Origin: DATKHR01 sp035510155 | GTDB taxonomy: Bacteria; Acidobacteriota; Vicinamibacteria; Vicinamibacterales; CAVVIG01 | Reading direction: 5' to 3' | Assembly (NCBI GenBank): GCA_035510155.1 | Contig: DATKHR010000111.1 | Location: forward strand, 1 to 64,000 | Length of the DNA stretch: 64,000 bases | Shown here: positions 1-8,506 of the stretch, piece by piece | Layout of the letters: each line of letters starts with the position of its first letter | How positions within the stretch are numbered: the stretch's first letter is position 1 | The notes under the pieces: model-generated | Databases searched by the model: none | Told to the model about the DNA's origin: nothing | The model's input: the letters and a program-made list of their open reading frames with translations, nothing else | Made by a program: the position numbers and the translations under genes

Positions 1-228
1 CGCCGCTGTAGCGCTTGCGCCCATCTTGGCGACCGCAACGGGGTGAACGCGTCTCGCCAGATCTGACTGGGGGTACCCCGGCACCGCGGGACGACCCAGT
101 GCCCATCGGGGGAGAAGTCGGCGTTGCGCGGGATGCTGCACGTCGTTACGAAAGGCGAGCGACAGGTGTGAACAGTTGTGAAGAGAAGCCAGCGCGGGTC
201 GGTCGATAATGAGACTTACGGAGCGGGA

Positions 229-927
229 ATGATTCACGCAGGTGATGGGCGAGGCTTTGGCGAAATCGTTTCCTCAGTAGGGACTGCGGCGTTCCTGACG
301 CTGTCGGCCATTCTCGCGCCCGCCACACCCGCCCGCGCGCAGTACGTCCAAATCCAGGCATTCGAGGTGACGCCATTTGTCGGCGCCAGGTTCGGCGGGA
401 TCTTCGACATTCAGACGGACCAGCCTTCGCCGATTCAGGCCACCTTGAAGGATGCCACGAGCTATGGTTTCTCTACCGGAGTTCGCTTCGACGATTTCTC
501 TCTCGTCGAATTCCGCTGGACGCGCTCAACGTCGGCGCTGAGCTTCAGCCCTCCGTTCCACAATGTGGGTGCGTCGCTCGGAGACGTGACATTGAACCAG
601 TTTCATGCGGACTTCACCCGCGAGTTCATCGTCCCGGAAGTCAAGGGACTCCGATCGTTTCTGACAGGCAGCGTGGGTGCCACGCACATCGCTGCGGCAC
701 ATGATGGCTTCACCCGCTTCTCGTTCGGCTTCGGGGCCGGACTGAAACAGTTCCTCGGCTCGAAGCTCGCCATGCGCGCCGAAGCCGACTGGCTGCCAAT
801 CTTGATTGAACCGGAAGTTGGCGCGTGGGCATGTGGGACACTGGGCCTCGGCGGCTGCGTGGTGATCCTGAATGGACGACTGACGCAACAGTTCCAACTG
901 AGCATTGGTCCGACCGTGCGCTTCTGA
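229..927 (+). CDS. Outer-membrane beta-barrel protein, hypothetical
   Basis: About 232 residues. A hydrophobic export signal ends at a PARAQ-type cleavage site near residue 38, followed by alternating short strands rich in aromatic and glycine residues, and it ends in the aromatic VRF typical of outer-membrane barrels. I chose the ATG at 229 because GGAG lies 5 nt upstream; a longer in-frame start at 178 has no such signal. The only cysteine pair is late, in a WACGTLGLGGC segment. The fold class is supported by pattern only, and the function is unknown. The 228 bases before it show no convincing gene. Confidence 0.7.
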   Translation: MIHAGDGRGFGEIVSSVGTAAFLTLSAILAPATPARAQYVQIQAFEVTPFVGARFGGIFDIQTDQPSPIQATLKDATSYGFSTGVRFDDFSLVEFRWTRSTSALSFSPPFHNVGASLGDVTLNQFHADFTREFIVPEVKGLRSFLTGSVGATHIAAAHDGFTRFSFGFGAGLKQFLGSKLAMRAEADWLPILIEPEVGAWACGTLGLGGCVVILNGRLTQQFQLSIGPTVRF

Positions 928-1052
928 AACGCACACCGAGATCCGCGCGGTGCCATTGCCGCGACACGCTGTGTTTTCGAAGGACCGCTGTCCGCCTGAA
1001 GGATCCGCTCGGACGCTGAAGGTTGTGAACCACGTTCTCCTAGCCAAAGAGA

Positions 1053-2570
1053 TCAAGCGAGCGCGTAGAACAGGTCAACGTAAGAACGAACCGCACCGTC
1101 CATGCCGGCCACCTTCGGATTGGCGGCTTCGATGAGCCAGTACTCGTCCGGCGCGTGGGCACCCGCACCGTGACCAAGTCCGAACTGGCCCGCGGGCAAG
1201 TGCAGCGGTGGCCCGGTGAAAGTCACGCCGGGCCATGATCCCGCCAGCCTCGGCCATAATAGAGGATCGATCCCGGCTTGATGGTAGGCCGCGAGCATGC
1301 CGGTTACGAGCCGCGAGTCCGGCGGTGTCTCCGTGGGGTCATACCCCCCTGTCATGTTTACCTCGACATCCCCGAAGCCGTGCGTCGCGAGGTGCTTCTT
1401 GATCAGTTCCAGGGTTTCGGTCGCGGTCATGTCCGGGACAAGCCGCACGTCGATTTTCGCGGTAGCGCGGTGCGGCAGAATGGTTTTCCCTCCTGGGCCT
1501 GTGTAGCCGCCGACCAGTCCTTCGATGTTGATGGTGGGCTGGGAAACGAGCCGGACGAGTGAGTCGTGCCATGACTCGTCCCCGTACCACCGTGACACGC
1601 TCAACGCTTTCTTGGCCGCCGCTTCGTTGCGACGCGGTATCGAAGCCTCGAGGATTTCGCGCAGCTGAGGACTGAGCGGACGCACTCTGTCAAAAAAGCC
1701 CGCAACAGCGGGGGTATGCCCGTCGGCCTTGACAAGCGTGTTGAGCGCCTGTACGAGGTGCCAGGCCGGACTGTCGACCTGCGCCTCGTAACTCGAGTGG
1801 ACGTCCTGGGTCGGCCCACGGCCCCATTTTTCTCCAGACGCCACAATCTCGAGTTCGATAACGCCCTTGGACCCGAGGTTGATTGCGACGGAGCCGTCGA
1901 GTTCTTGGTTGCCGAGCGGAATGACGATGCCAATGGACTTGCGCAGCGCCTCCTCGACCACCGGCTTGAATACGATCTCCCGGAAATTGGGCGACCCGAT
2001 CTCTTCCTCACCCTCGCATACAAGCACCAGGTTCACGGGCAACTTCCGACCGGCGGCCTTGAAGGCTTGCAGCGCGGCGAGACAAGCGACCTGTGGGCCC
2101 TTGGTGTTTGTAGCCCCTCGTCCGATCATGATCTTCCCCACTCCGGGCCGCTCGACGATGCGTCCCTCGAGGGGCGGTGCACTCCATTCCGATGCGTCGA
2201 ACTGTTTCACGTCGTACATGAAGTACAGCGCCAGCGTCGTGGCCGCCCCCACGTCGAGCGTTGCGAAAACTCCCGGCTTCCCGGCCGTCGGGATGATGTC
2301 CACGCGGCCGAAACCGGCTTGACGGGCGAGCCGAGCCACATATTCCGCACCCTTCGGATAATTGCGGTTCTCAGCCGCGATCGATGGAAGGGCGATCCAT
2401 TCGCGCAGCATCAGGACCGTGGCGTCGTGTTGCCGAGCGATTTCAGCGACAACGGACTCACGATCTGTGGCGAGGAGGCCGTCGGATCGACCGATTGCGA
2501 GGGCCGCCGCGCCGCCCATGCCGGTGTGAAGGAAATCGCGGCGAGTCACCGTATGGGGTGTGACAGGCAT
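1053..2570 (-). CDS. Tat-exported M20-family peptidase homologue with an altered metal site
   Basis: 505 residues, the usual length for M20 carnosinase-like dipeptidases. It starts at ATG 2570, with AAGGAG 5 nt upstream; a GTG two codons earlier is less likely. The N-terminus carries a Tat motif (RRDFL, residues 10-14) and a hydrophobic stretch. The M20 catalytic domain and internal dimerisation domain are recognisable: the EGEEEIGS acidic pair, DVHSS, and a C-terminal GAHAPDEYW. However, the canonical GHxDV is FMYDV, the GRGxTDDKG aspartate is Asn155, and the SDN aspartate is Gly220. By comparison with the carnosinase family, three of five di-metal ligands are replaced. It may be a pseudo-peptidase or use another chemistry. 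Confidence 0.85.
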   Translation of the reverse strand: MPVTPHTVTRRDFLHTGMGGAAALAIGRSDGLLATDRESVVAEIARQHDATVLMLREWIALPSIAAENRNYPKGAEYVARLARQAGFGRVDIIPTAGKPGVFATLDVGAATTLALYFMYDVKQFDASEWSAPPLEGRIVERPGVGKIMIGRGATNTKGPQVACLAALQAFKAAGRKLPVNLVLVCEGEEEIGSPNFREIVFKPVVEEALRKSIGIVIPLGNQELDGSVAINLGSKGVIELEIVASGEKWGRGPTQDVHSSYEAQVDSPAWHLVQALNTLVKADGHTPAVAGFFDRVRPLSPQLREILEASIPRRNEAAAKKALSVSRWYGDESWHDSLVRLVSQPTINIEGLVGGYTGPGGKTILPHRATAKIDVRLVPDMTATETLELIKKHLATHGFGDVEVNMTGGYDPTETPPDSRLVTGMLAAYHQAGIDPLLWPRLAGSWPGVTFTGPPLHLPAGQFGLGHGAGAHAPDEYWLIEAANPKVAGMDGAVRSYVDLFYALA

Positions 2571-2662
2571 GATCACTCCTTGTCGAAGGACGCCAGCGTT
2601 ACGCCACTATAGAGCATCAGACTATGGAGTCAACCTGCGGCGACCTGACAGTCGGAGTGCCG

Positions 2663-4660
2663 TCAGGGCTTCCCGGAGCCTGCCTCCTCTACGAAAACGT
2701 ACTCGTGCTGCGCGTCGCGGGTGATCAGCTGGCGTTTCCCGCCTTTGTCCGCCACGACGAACTCAAACCCGCGTAACGTCGGATCGATTGTGATGAATGA
2801 GATCGAGCCATCATCGTTCGTCCGCGATGCGACGGCGCTCTTCCACTCGCCGACATCGAAGACAGTCGCGTTGCCTTCCTTAAGGATCTTCACCTCGCCC
2901 AGCGCACTGCTCACATATCGTGGGGCCAGTTTCGCGGCTAACGCAGAGTTTGCCGGCACAACGAGGCGCTCGCGCTCCTTGGCGATTGCCGCTTTTCGCT
3001 GTGCTGCGGCGACTTTCAGCTGATCTTCGGCTTCCGGTTTACCGTCGAACAGCACTTCAAGGAACCTCCGGAGGAGCAGCCCCCGGATGACAGCGCCCGA
3101 GTCGGCGTTGGTGAGGATCACGGCGCCGACGCCGTGTTCGGGCAGCCAGATCATGTCGCTGTGGTATCCGGCGAGGTCCCCACCGTGGTGGACCACCTGG
3201 ATACCGTACTTGGTGTCGACCATCAGGGCCATCCCATACGTCACGTTCTCACCCACAATCACGTTCGGCTTGTACCGTGCCAGAAGGCTCTCCTGCGAGA
3301 CGAGACGCCTGCCGTTCGGGAGCATCCCTTTGGCAAGCTCCATCTCGACGTACCGCGCAAGCTCTCGTGGGCTCGTCCAGACCCCCCCTGCGGGTCGGAC
3401 GGGGACGACCGAGTAGTTCAGGTCCATGCGAGCTCGGACCACCTTCCCGTCCACGTCCTCTCCGTGGGGCTGAGCAACGTCACCCTTCAACGCCTTCGCA
3501 AAGTCAAAAGTCGTCGTCGTCATCCCGAGCGGCTCGAAGACCTTCGTCCGCATGGCCTCGTCGTACGCGACTCCCCACTCCTTGCCGGGCACCGCCTGCG
3601 CGCCGCCGATAAAACCGGCGGCGGCCGCCATCAGGTTGCTGTACTGGAAGACCTCCCCGAAGCGGCTGGTCGGCTGCATCGTTCCCAGCAGCTTGATCGC
3701 CGACGCCGGCGTCGCACTGTCGTACTCGAAGAGCCATTCAAAGTCCTGCCGCGGCATGCCTGTACAAGCGCAGATGAGGTGCTGCACCTGCACCTGCTTC
3801 GTCGTCGCCTCGTCTCCCAGCTTGAACGCTGGGAAGAGTTCCGTCACGGGCTGGTTCCACCGCATCTTCCCCTCGTCCACCAACTCGGCGAGGAGGAGCG
3901 TCGTCAGTGCCTTGGTGTTCGATGCGGCGATGAAGAGTGTATCGGGGCCGATCGGATCCGGCTTGCCCAAGTCCTTCACGCCAAGTCCGCCCGCCCAGAC
4001 CGTCTTTCCGCCATCGATGAAAGCCAACCCGACGCCGGGCGTGTCCAGCATCTTCATGCCGCTGGCAACGAACTCCTTTAGAACGGCCAGCCGCTTTTCG
4101 TCCAACGAGTTTGCTTTCTTCCCGGCGAACGCCTCACGGGAATACCCCTTCGGCCGCAGGCTCTGGAGAATAAGCCCCAGCGGCGCGCCGCGCTTTTCGA
4201 TTGTCGGTTCGGTCCCGTTTACAACGACCACCGTCCACGCCTCACCGGCTCGCCAAGTGTTGGCGACCACGACGGCTCGCTCGTTCGGCGATGTCTCGTA
4301 CTGGAAGGCTCTCCGCTCCTCCCATCCCTCTCGGGCCGCTTGCGGCAGAGCGATCTTGAGGGGCCGCTTGAAGCCGGGCATGTATGCGGCCCACGCAGCG
4401 GCGACGGCAGCCTCAGCGTCCTTCGCCTTCACATCCACGATAACGACGTGCGAATCGGTTTCAGGCGGGTCGAGAACGACCATCGACGCCTTAGTCGTCA
4501 ACGTCCACCCTGCTGGAGCCGTGAAAGTCGCTCCAGCGGGCGTCGCCCGTGGTGAGTCCTCCTTCAATTGTTCGGACGAAGCAGGCGCCACCGTCTGGCC
4601 GATGACGGGGATACCGATAAGAAGCGTCGCGGCGAGGCCGATGAGGAACCGTCGAGGCAT
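2663..4660 (-). CDS. Exported serine hydrolase, beta-lactamase (class C/esterase) family
   Basis: 665 residues. The ATG at 4660 is chosen because GGGAGG lies 6 nt upstream and a signal peptide follows directly (to about residue 22). Residues 40-170 form an extra N-terminal alpha/beta domain. Residues 190-540 are the penicillin-binding-protein-like serine hydrolase domain: S247-N-T-K250 supplies the nucleophile and general base, Y340-S-N is the second motif, and HHGGD near residue 500 takes the place of KTG. The C-terminal 130 residues look like the small accessory domain seen after such domains in esterases. It likely hydrolyses an ester or peptide substrate in the periplasm; the substrate is unknown. 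Confidence 0.88.
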   Translation of the reverse strand: MPRRFLIGLAATLLIGIPVIGQTVAPASSEQLKEDSPRATPAGATFTAPAGWTLTTKASMVVLDPPETDSHVVIVDVKAKDAEAAVAAAWAAYMPGFKRPLKIALPQAAREGWEERRAFQYETSPNERAVVVANTWRAGEAWTVVVVNGTEPTIEKRGAPLGLILQSLRPKGYSREAFAGKKANSLDEKRLAVLKEFVASGMKMLDTPGVGLAFIDGGKTVWAGGLGVKDLGKPDPIGPDTLFIAASNTKALTTLLLAELVDEGKMRWNQPVTELFPAFKLGDEATTKQVQVQHLICACTGMPRQDFEWLFEYDSATPASAIKLLGTMQPTSRFGEVFQYSNLMAAAAGFIGGAQAVPGKEWGVAYDEAMRTKVFEPLGMTTTTFDFAKALKGDVAQPHGEDVDGKVVRARMDLNYSVVPVRPAGGVWTSPRELARYVEMELAKGMLPNGRRLVSQESLLARYKPNVIVGENVTYGMALMVDTKYGIQVVHHGGDLAGYHSDMIWLPEHGVGAVILTNADSGAVIRGLLLRRFLEVLFDGKPEAEDQLKVAAAQRKAAIAKERERLVVPANSALAAKLAPRYVSSALGEVKILKEGNATVFDVGEWKSAVASRTNDDGSISFITIDPTLRGFEFVVADKGGKRQLITRDAQHEYVFVEEAGSGKP

Positions 4661-4889
4661 GGCAACCTCCCTGGTAGAACGGGCGGATTGAAAGAGCATC
4701 TTCACAGACGTGCGGCGGCCTTCGCACAATGACTGATCCGCCATCGCTCGGGCGCCTCGTCACGCACACGGACCTGATGTTGCGGGACCCATGTTATGTC
4801 GGCCTCAGTCTTCTCTCGAAGCTCCTGACGCCTGCGACTGTGACGACGAACAGATAACAGATAGGTAACGAGTAGAGACTACCGTTTCC

Positions 4890-5390
4890 TTACTCCTTGA
4901 GTCGAGGGTTGTGGCCACCACCCCAGTCCTCGAGCCATAGATTGGGCCACTTTTGCCGGAACCTGGCGGCGAGGGCAATGCATTTACGTGCGGCGTCGCT
5001 CGTCGCGGGTTCGAGGACGATGACGTCGATCCCACGCGATCGCATGAACCGAATCGTTTCATCGCTCGACGCATTGGCTACATCTCCAATCACAACGCGC
5101 GGGATGCCGAATTGGACGATGGCACCCGTGCACATGAAGCAGGGCTGCAGGGTGGTGTAGAGCGTTGTGTTGTGGCGGTTCGACATGCGGCCGGCGGCGC
5201 GCAAGGCGGCCATCTCGCCGTGAAGGATGGGATTGCCTTCCTGGACCATCCCGTTGTGGCCTTCTCCGAGCACGTTCCCTGTGTCGCCGGCGACAAGGAC
5301 GGCGCCGATCGGGCAGCCACCTTCGGCGTCGCTTTTGGCAGCCAAGTCGAACGCGCGGGTCATGTAGTGTTCGTGTGAGTGGTACATCAT
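4890..5390 (-). CDS. Cytosine deaminase, yeast FCY1-like
   Basis: 166 residues. Zinc site: H57-G-E59 followed by P83-C84-F-M-C87. The HGE variant (rather than HAE), the LYTTLxPCxMCTGAI segment and the C-terminal WLEDWGG match the fungal cytosine deaminase pattern closely, so hydrolysis of cytosine (or a related pyrimidine or purine base) to uracil is the best call. It is cytoplasmic, with no signal peptide. Guanine deaminase or another nucleobase deaminase remains possible. The start could be either of the two adjacent ATGs. The 229 bases between it and the preceding serine hydrolase gene hold nothing I recognise. Confidence 0.82.
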   Translation of the reverse strand: MMYHSHEHYMTRAFDLAAKSDAEGGCPIGAVLVAGDTGNVLGEGHNGMVQEGNPILHGEMAALRAAGRMSNRHNTTLYTTLQPCFMCTGAIVQFGIPRVVIGDVANASSDETIRFMRSRGIDVIVLEPATSDAARKCIALAARFRQKWPNLWLEDWGGGHNPRLKE

Positions 5391-5475
5391 CGCTTCAGAA
5401 TCGCCGCGTTCGAAGTCGGTCCGACACGCATCACGCGGACGCGATCACCTATCAGATGGCCGGACGCGGAGCCGC

Positions 5476-5832
5476 TCAGGCCAACACGCCGAGGGCGTCG
5501 GCGTCGCGCGCGAGTCGTCGATCGCGCGTCGCCAACGTCGCACGACTAACCAAGGTGGATGCTAAGAGATGTAGGTCGATCCAGCCCAAGCCGTGCCCCA
5601 TGAGTCGATGCCGATCGAGGAAATGAAGCACTTCCTCGTGCGAGACCACTGTCGCCGACGGTAACTGTTCGAGCAGAGCCAGCACCTCAGTCCGCCGCGG
5701 CATCTCGCCACATGCGAGCTCGCCGTGAACGAACGGATGGCCCAGCACCAACCCTTCACTGAGCCACTCGACCAACTGACCATCACGCCGGCGGCCGTGA
5801 TCGATCCAAATTGAGGTATCGACCAGAATCAT
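5476..5832 (-). CDS. vapC: VapC-type PIN-domain toxin ribonuclease
   Basis: 118 residues, normal for VapC. Acidic residues expected of a PIN nuclease are present: Asp5 in VDTSIWID, a Glu in the FVHGELACGE segment, an Asp in GWIDLHLLAS and an Asp in ATRDRRLARDA. These coordinate Mg2+ for RNA cleavage in the family. The ATG overlaps the stop codon of the upstream antitoxin gene by four bases (ATGA), so toxin synthesis is translationally coupled. The RNA target cannot be read from sequence. Confidence 0.9.
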   Translation of the reverse strand: MILVDTSIWIDHGRRRDGQLVEWLSEGLVLGHPFVHGELACGEMPRRTEVLALLEQLPSATVVSHEEVLHFLDRHRLMGHGLGWIDLHLLASTLVSRATLATRDRRLARDADALGVLA

Positions 5833-6029
5833 TGCCGCGTTCGCCGACGCCGTCGCCGCGGCGGTCTGGTCATTGGAAACCGACCGCCCAAGGCGGCCAA
5901 CCGCTGCGCGCTGGCTCGCGCAATCAACGCATCGAGCCCAGCGTGGATCAGGGCCGTCTTTTTCGTCAGACCGGTGAGATCTCTGGCGCGAGCGATCTTC
6001 TCGTCATCGAGATTGAGCGTCGTTCGCAT
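5829..6029 (-). CDS. vapB: VapB-type antitoxin
   Basis: 66 residues. The N-terminus MRTTLNLDDEKIARA is a typical ribbon-helix-helix start, followed by a helix (LTKKTALIHAGLDALIARA) and a basic, proline-rich tail (PPRRRRRRTR) that should wrap around VapC. An in-frame ATG three codons upstream is an alternative start. There is no Shine-Dalgarno; a TACAAT hexamer sits 8 nt before the ATG inside a small inverted repeat, suggesting a leaderless, autoregulated transcript. Confidence 0.88.
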   Translation of the reverse strand: MRTTLNLDDEKIARARDLTGLTKKTALIHAGLDALIARASAQRLAALGGRFPMTRPPRRRRRRTRQ

Positions 6030-6037
6030 CTGCACCA

Positions 6038-6052
6038 ATTGTACATCACAAT
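6038..6052 (-). promoter_or_regulatory. Candidate VapB operator overlapping the vapBC -10 box
   Basis: A perfect 5-bp inverted repeat, ATTGT-N5-ACAAT, directly precedes vapB. On the minus strand its distal arm supplies TACAAT, a good -10 hexamer 8 nt from the start codon. VapBC complexes usually bind palindromes over their own promoter, so the position fits autoregulation. The arms are short, so chance is not excluded. Confidence 0.45.
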
Positions 6053-6168
6053 ACAGACGTTTAGGCGCGGTGACGAAAGCGACCGTCGCGGTGCCGGTAA
6101 AGAATGGCCGGCCGGCTCGCTTCTCGGCGACTCGTGGTTGGATTCTTCGAGTGAGTCACGGAGGCGTC

Positions 6169-6388
6169 ATGGCCTTTTGTCCGATTTGCGCTCGCAACCA
6201 TGACCCGGACATCGGTTGCCTCGATGCTACCGGTCAGGCGATTCGAGATATGGGGCTGCCGCGTGCGTCGGACCGGGGACAGCATTTCGCCGAACGCGGA
6301 GCGCCATTACAAACGGGCCGCGCTTTGGATCCTGGCTATAGGTGGAGTCTTCCTGTTGATCATATGGCTACTCCGCGGCGTCTCGTGA
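6169..6388 (+). pseudogene. Frameshifted small zinc-ribbon membrane protein gene
   Basis: The ATG at 6169 has GGAGG 4 nt upstream and encodes MAFCPICARNHDPD...GC, a zinc-ribbon-like start (CPIC followed by a distal Cys). After about 36 codons the reading continues sensibly only in the +1 frame, where a charged stretch leads into a single transmembrane helix (ALWILAIGGVFLLIIWLL) and a stop at 6388. Removing one G from the GGGG run at 6275-6278 restores a 72-residue zinc-ribbon plus membrane-anchor protein. Either a true frameshift or a one-base sequence error explains it. The 189 bases downstream hold no gene I can support. Confidence 0.6.
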
Positions 6389-6577
6389 AGTCCCGAGTCG
6401 GCGACAACGGTGGCACCATCAGGCTGCTCAGGAAAACCCTGGGAGGGCTTATCCGCGGAAGGCGACAACATCAATCGCCGCAACGAACACCCCTCGACAG
6501 CTTACGTTGGTAGCCCGCCAGTGAGTCTGAGGATCCACCGCACGCATCTGTGTCCGAAGAGCAGGGATGGAACGCCG

Positions 6578-7150
6578 TCAGGGGTACAAGAATGTGCGGA
6601 TCCAGACATCACCATCGCGCGCGTACCGCTCACGGTGGTGCAATCGAGCCGGATCCCGCGTCCAGAATTCCATGGCGCTCGGAATGACACGGAATCCTGA
6701 CCAGAATGGGGGCCGACAGACGGGATGGCCTTCAAAGCGCCGGCCGACCTCGGCGACGCGCTCATCGAGGATGGGCCGAGAGTCCAAGACTGCGCTCTGA
6801 CGTGATGCCCATGCTGCGACCTGGAACTCGCGCGGCCTGGTCGCGAAATACGCGTCGGCCTGCTCATCCGACACGCGTTCGACCGGCCCCTCGATCCGGA
6901 CCTGCCTTTCGATCGGTGCCCAATAGAAGCACAGCGAGCCGTAGGGGTTGACGGTGAGCGCGCGAGCCTTGCGGCTGTCCAGGTTGGTATAGAACACGAA
7001 CCCACGCTGATCGAACGCTTTCAGCAAGACCCAGCGGCTGGAGGGCCGCCCGTCCGGGTCCACCGTGGACAAGACCATCGCCTCAGGCTCGACACACGTC
7101 TGGACCGCTTGCTCGAAGAGATCGCGGAACATCTCGATCGGATCGGCCAT
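6578..7150 (-). CDS. pdxH: Pyridoxine/pyridoxamine 5'-phosphate oxidase
   Basis: 190 residues. FMN-dependent oxidase making pyridoxal 5'-phosphate from PNP or PMP. Recognisable family segments: a GRPSSRWVLLKAFD strand, FYTNLDSRKARAL, the CFYWAPIERQVRIEG dimer/FMN strand, DxYFATRP, a WASRQS segment and the C-terminal WExW-like FRVIPSAMEFW with a final RTFLYP. I start it at ATG 7150, the first Met giving the normal family length; upstream in-frame sequence is not PdxH-like. It follows the flavoenzyme gene by 25 bp, so the two probably share a transcript. Confidence 0.93.
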   Translation of the reverse strand: MADPIEMFRDLFEQAVQTCVEPEAMVLSTVDPDGRPSSRWVLLKAFDQRGFVFYTNLDSRKARALTVNPYGSLCFYWAPIERQVRIEGPVERVSDEQADAYFATRPREFQVAAWASRQSAVLDSRPILDERVAEVGRRFEGHPVCRPPFWSGFRVIPSAMEFWTRDPARLHHRERYARDGDVWIRTFLYP

Positions 7151-7175
7151 AGAGTTCAGGTGGAGACTCGGGGCA

Positions 7176-8390
7176 TTAGAAAGTCTGCGCCTTGAGCTTG
7201 AACGTTCCCGCGAGCTCGGGCTGCAGGTCGTTGCCGACGACTCGATGCGCGACGTAATCTCCAAGCATGATCCCGTGCTTGTAACCGTGGCCTGAACCTC
7301 CGCCGACGAGCCAGACGTTTTCAAGCATCGGATGGCGGTCGACGATGAAATGCTCGTCGACGCTGTTCTCGTACTGGCACACTTTGGTTTCGACAACAGG
7401 CTGGTCCCTCAGGGCGGGAAACCATTTGGCGATGAACGTCCGGACCTTGGCAATTTCGTCCGGCGTCACGACGCGTTCCTGCGTGTCGGGGTCGACCGGC
7501 ACGTCATCGAACAACGGCGCCACCTTGAAGCCGCGCCCTTCGATGCTCGCGAAGCCGTACGCGCCCGCGACCGCCCAGTTCGGCAAGTTCGGATAGGTGA
7601 AGCGTTCGTCGCCCGGCGGGGTCCCGATGAAGAATTCTTCGCGCCGCGGCGTCACCAGCTTGTTTCTCAGCACGTCCGGAAAAACCTTCGGCAGCCAGGG
7701 ACCGCAGGCAAACACGAATGTCTCAGCCGCAACCGTCTGTCCCGTCGACAGCGTCAGGTCCCGTAGTCGGCCGCCTGAGTGGCGGCCAGGCTGCGCTTTC
7801 GCAATGATCAGGATGCCGCCCTTCTTCTGAAACGCTTCCGAGACAGCCACACAGCCCTCTCGGGCTTTCAAGACGCCCGTGGCGGGCACATAGAAGCCGA
7901 ACTCGATCCCCTCGACGTTCACCTGCGGATATCGATGTCGCAGCTCGTCGTGAGGAAGGACATGATTTTCCACCTCCAGCCTGTCCAATACCGACTTCGT
8001 GCGGCGCAGGTTGTCGGTCCACTCCGGCATCAATGAGAGCTCACCGGTCTGAAAGAACAGCGTCCTTCCCCACTCGGCTTGCCGGGCCCTCCAACGATCA
8101 AGTGCTTGGAGCACCCAGCGCGTGTAGATCTCACGGTCGCCGTACCCGGGCCTGATCTGCCGCGTCTCGCCGCCCGAACTGGCCCGCGAGTTCCCCCCAC
8201 CGTAAGCATCAATCATCGTGACCGGCACACCCATCTCCCGGAGATACAAGGCCGTCCAACCGCCGAACGCCCCCGCACCGATCACAACGACGTCTGGGGA
8301 CTGGGCTCGCAGGGGTTGCCGGTCGGCCTGACGAAGTGCCAGCGTGCCGAGAGTGCCGCCCGCAGCCGTGAGAAACCGTCTTCTATTCAT
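7176..8390 (-). CDS. FAD-dependent amine oxidoreductase, monomeric sarcosine oxidase-like
   Basis: 404 residues. An RRRF-type twin-arginine signal (residues 3-28) precedes the dinucleotide-binding motif VVIGAGAFGGW (residues 35-45). Near the C-terminus the VCQYENSVDEHFIVDRHP segment aligns with the monomeric sarcosine oxidase/N-methyltryptophan oxidase signature; Cys338 occupies the position that binds FAD covalently in that family, and GGGSGHGYKHG is the second flavin motif. It likely oxidises a secondary amine or amino acid. The Tat-like leader is unusual, because sarcosine oxidases are cytoplasmic. A TAGACT hexamer lies 10 nt upstream of the start with no Shine-Dalgarno. Confidence 0.85.
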   Translation of the reverse strand: MNRRRFLTAAGGTLGTLALRQADRQPLRAQSPDVVVIGAGAFGGWTALYLREMGVPVTMIDAYGGGNSRASSGGETRQIRPGYGDREIYTRWVLQALDRWRARQAEWGRTLFFQTGELSLMPEWTDNLRRTKSVLDRLEVENHVLPHDELRHRYPQVNVEGIEFGFYVPATGVLKAREGCVAVSEAFQKKGGILIIAKAQPGRHSGGRLRDLTLSTGQTVAAETFVFACGPWLPKVFPDVLRNKLVTPRREEFFIGTPPGDERFTYPNLPNWAVAGAYGFASIEGRGFKVAPLFDDVPVDPDTQERVVTPDEIAKVRTFIAKWFPALRDQPVVETKVCQYENSVDEHFIVDRHPMLENVWLVGGGSGHGYKHGIMLGDYVAHRVVGNDLQPELAGTFKLKAQTF

Positions 8391-8506
8391 GGGTAGGCGC
8401 AGTCTACCGCATCGAAACCTCCGGCCGTTATCGTTTCACACCTTCCTTGAACCGTTGCGACGACAATAGTACGCACGTCGGGTTGGCTTTCCCCGAAACG
8501 TTAATA

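Noticed and set aside
1..228. Possible partial gene at the left edge
   Set aside because: The two open frames overlap on opposite strands with Arg-rich shadow composition; nothing supports either.
3134..4081. 315-codon plus-strand frame opposite the serine hydrolase
   Set aside because: Shadow frame with His/Arg-rich composition; the minus-strand product has the full SxxK, YxN and HxG motif set.
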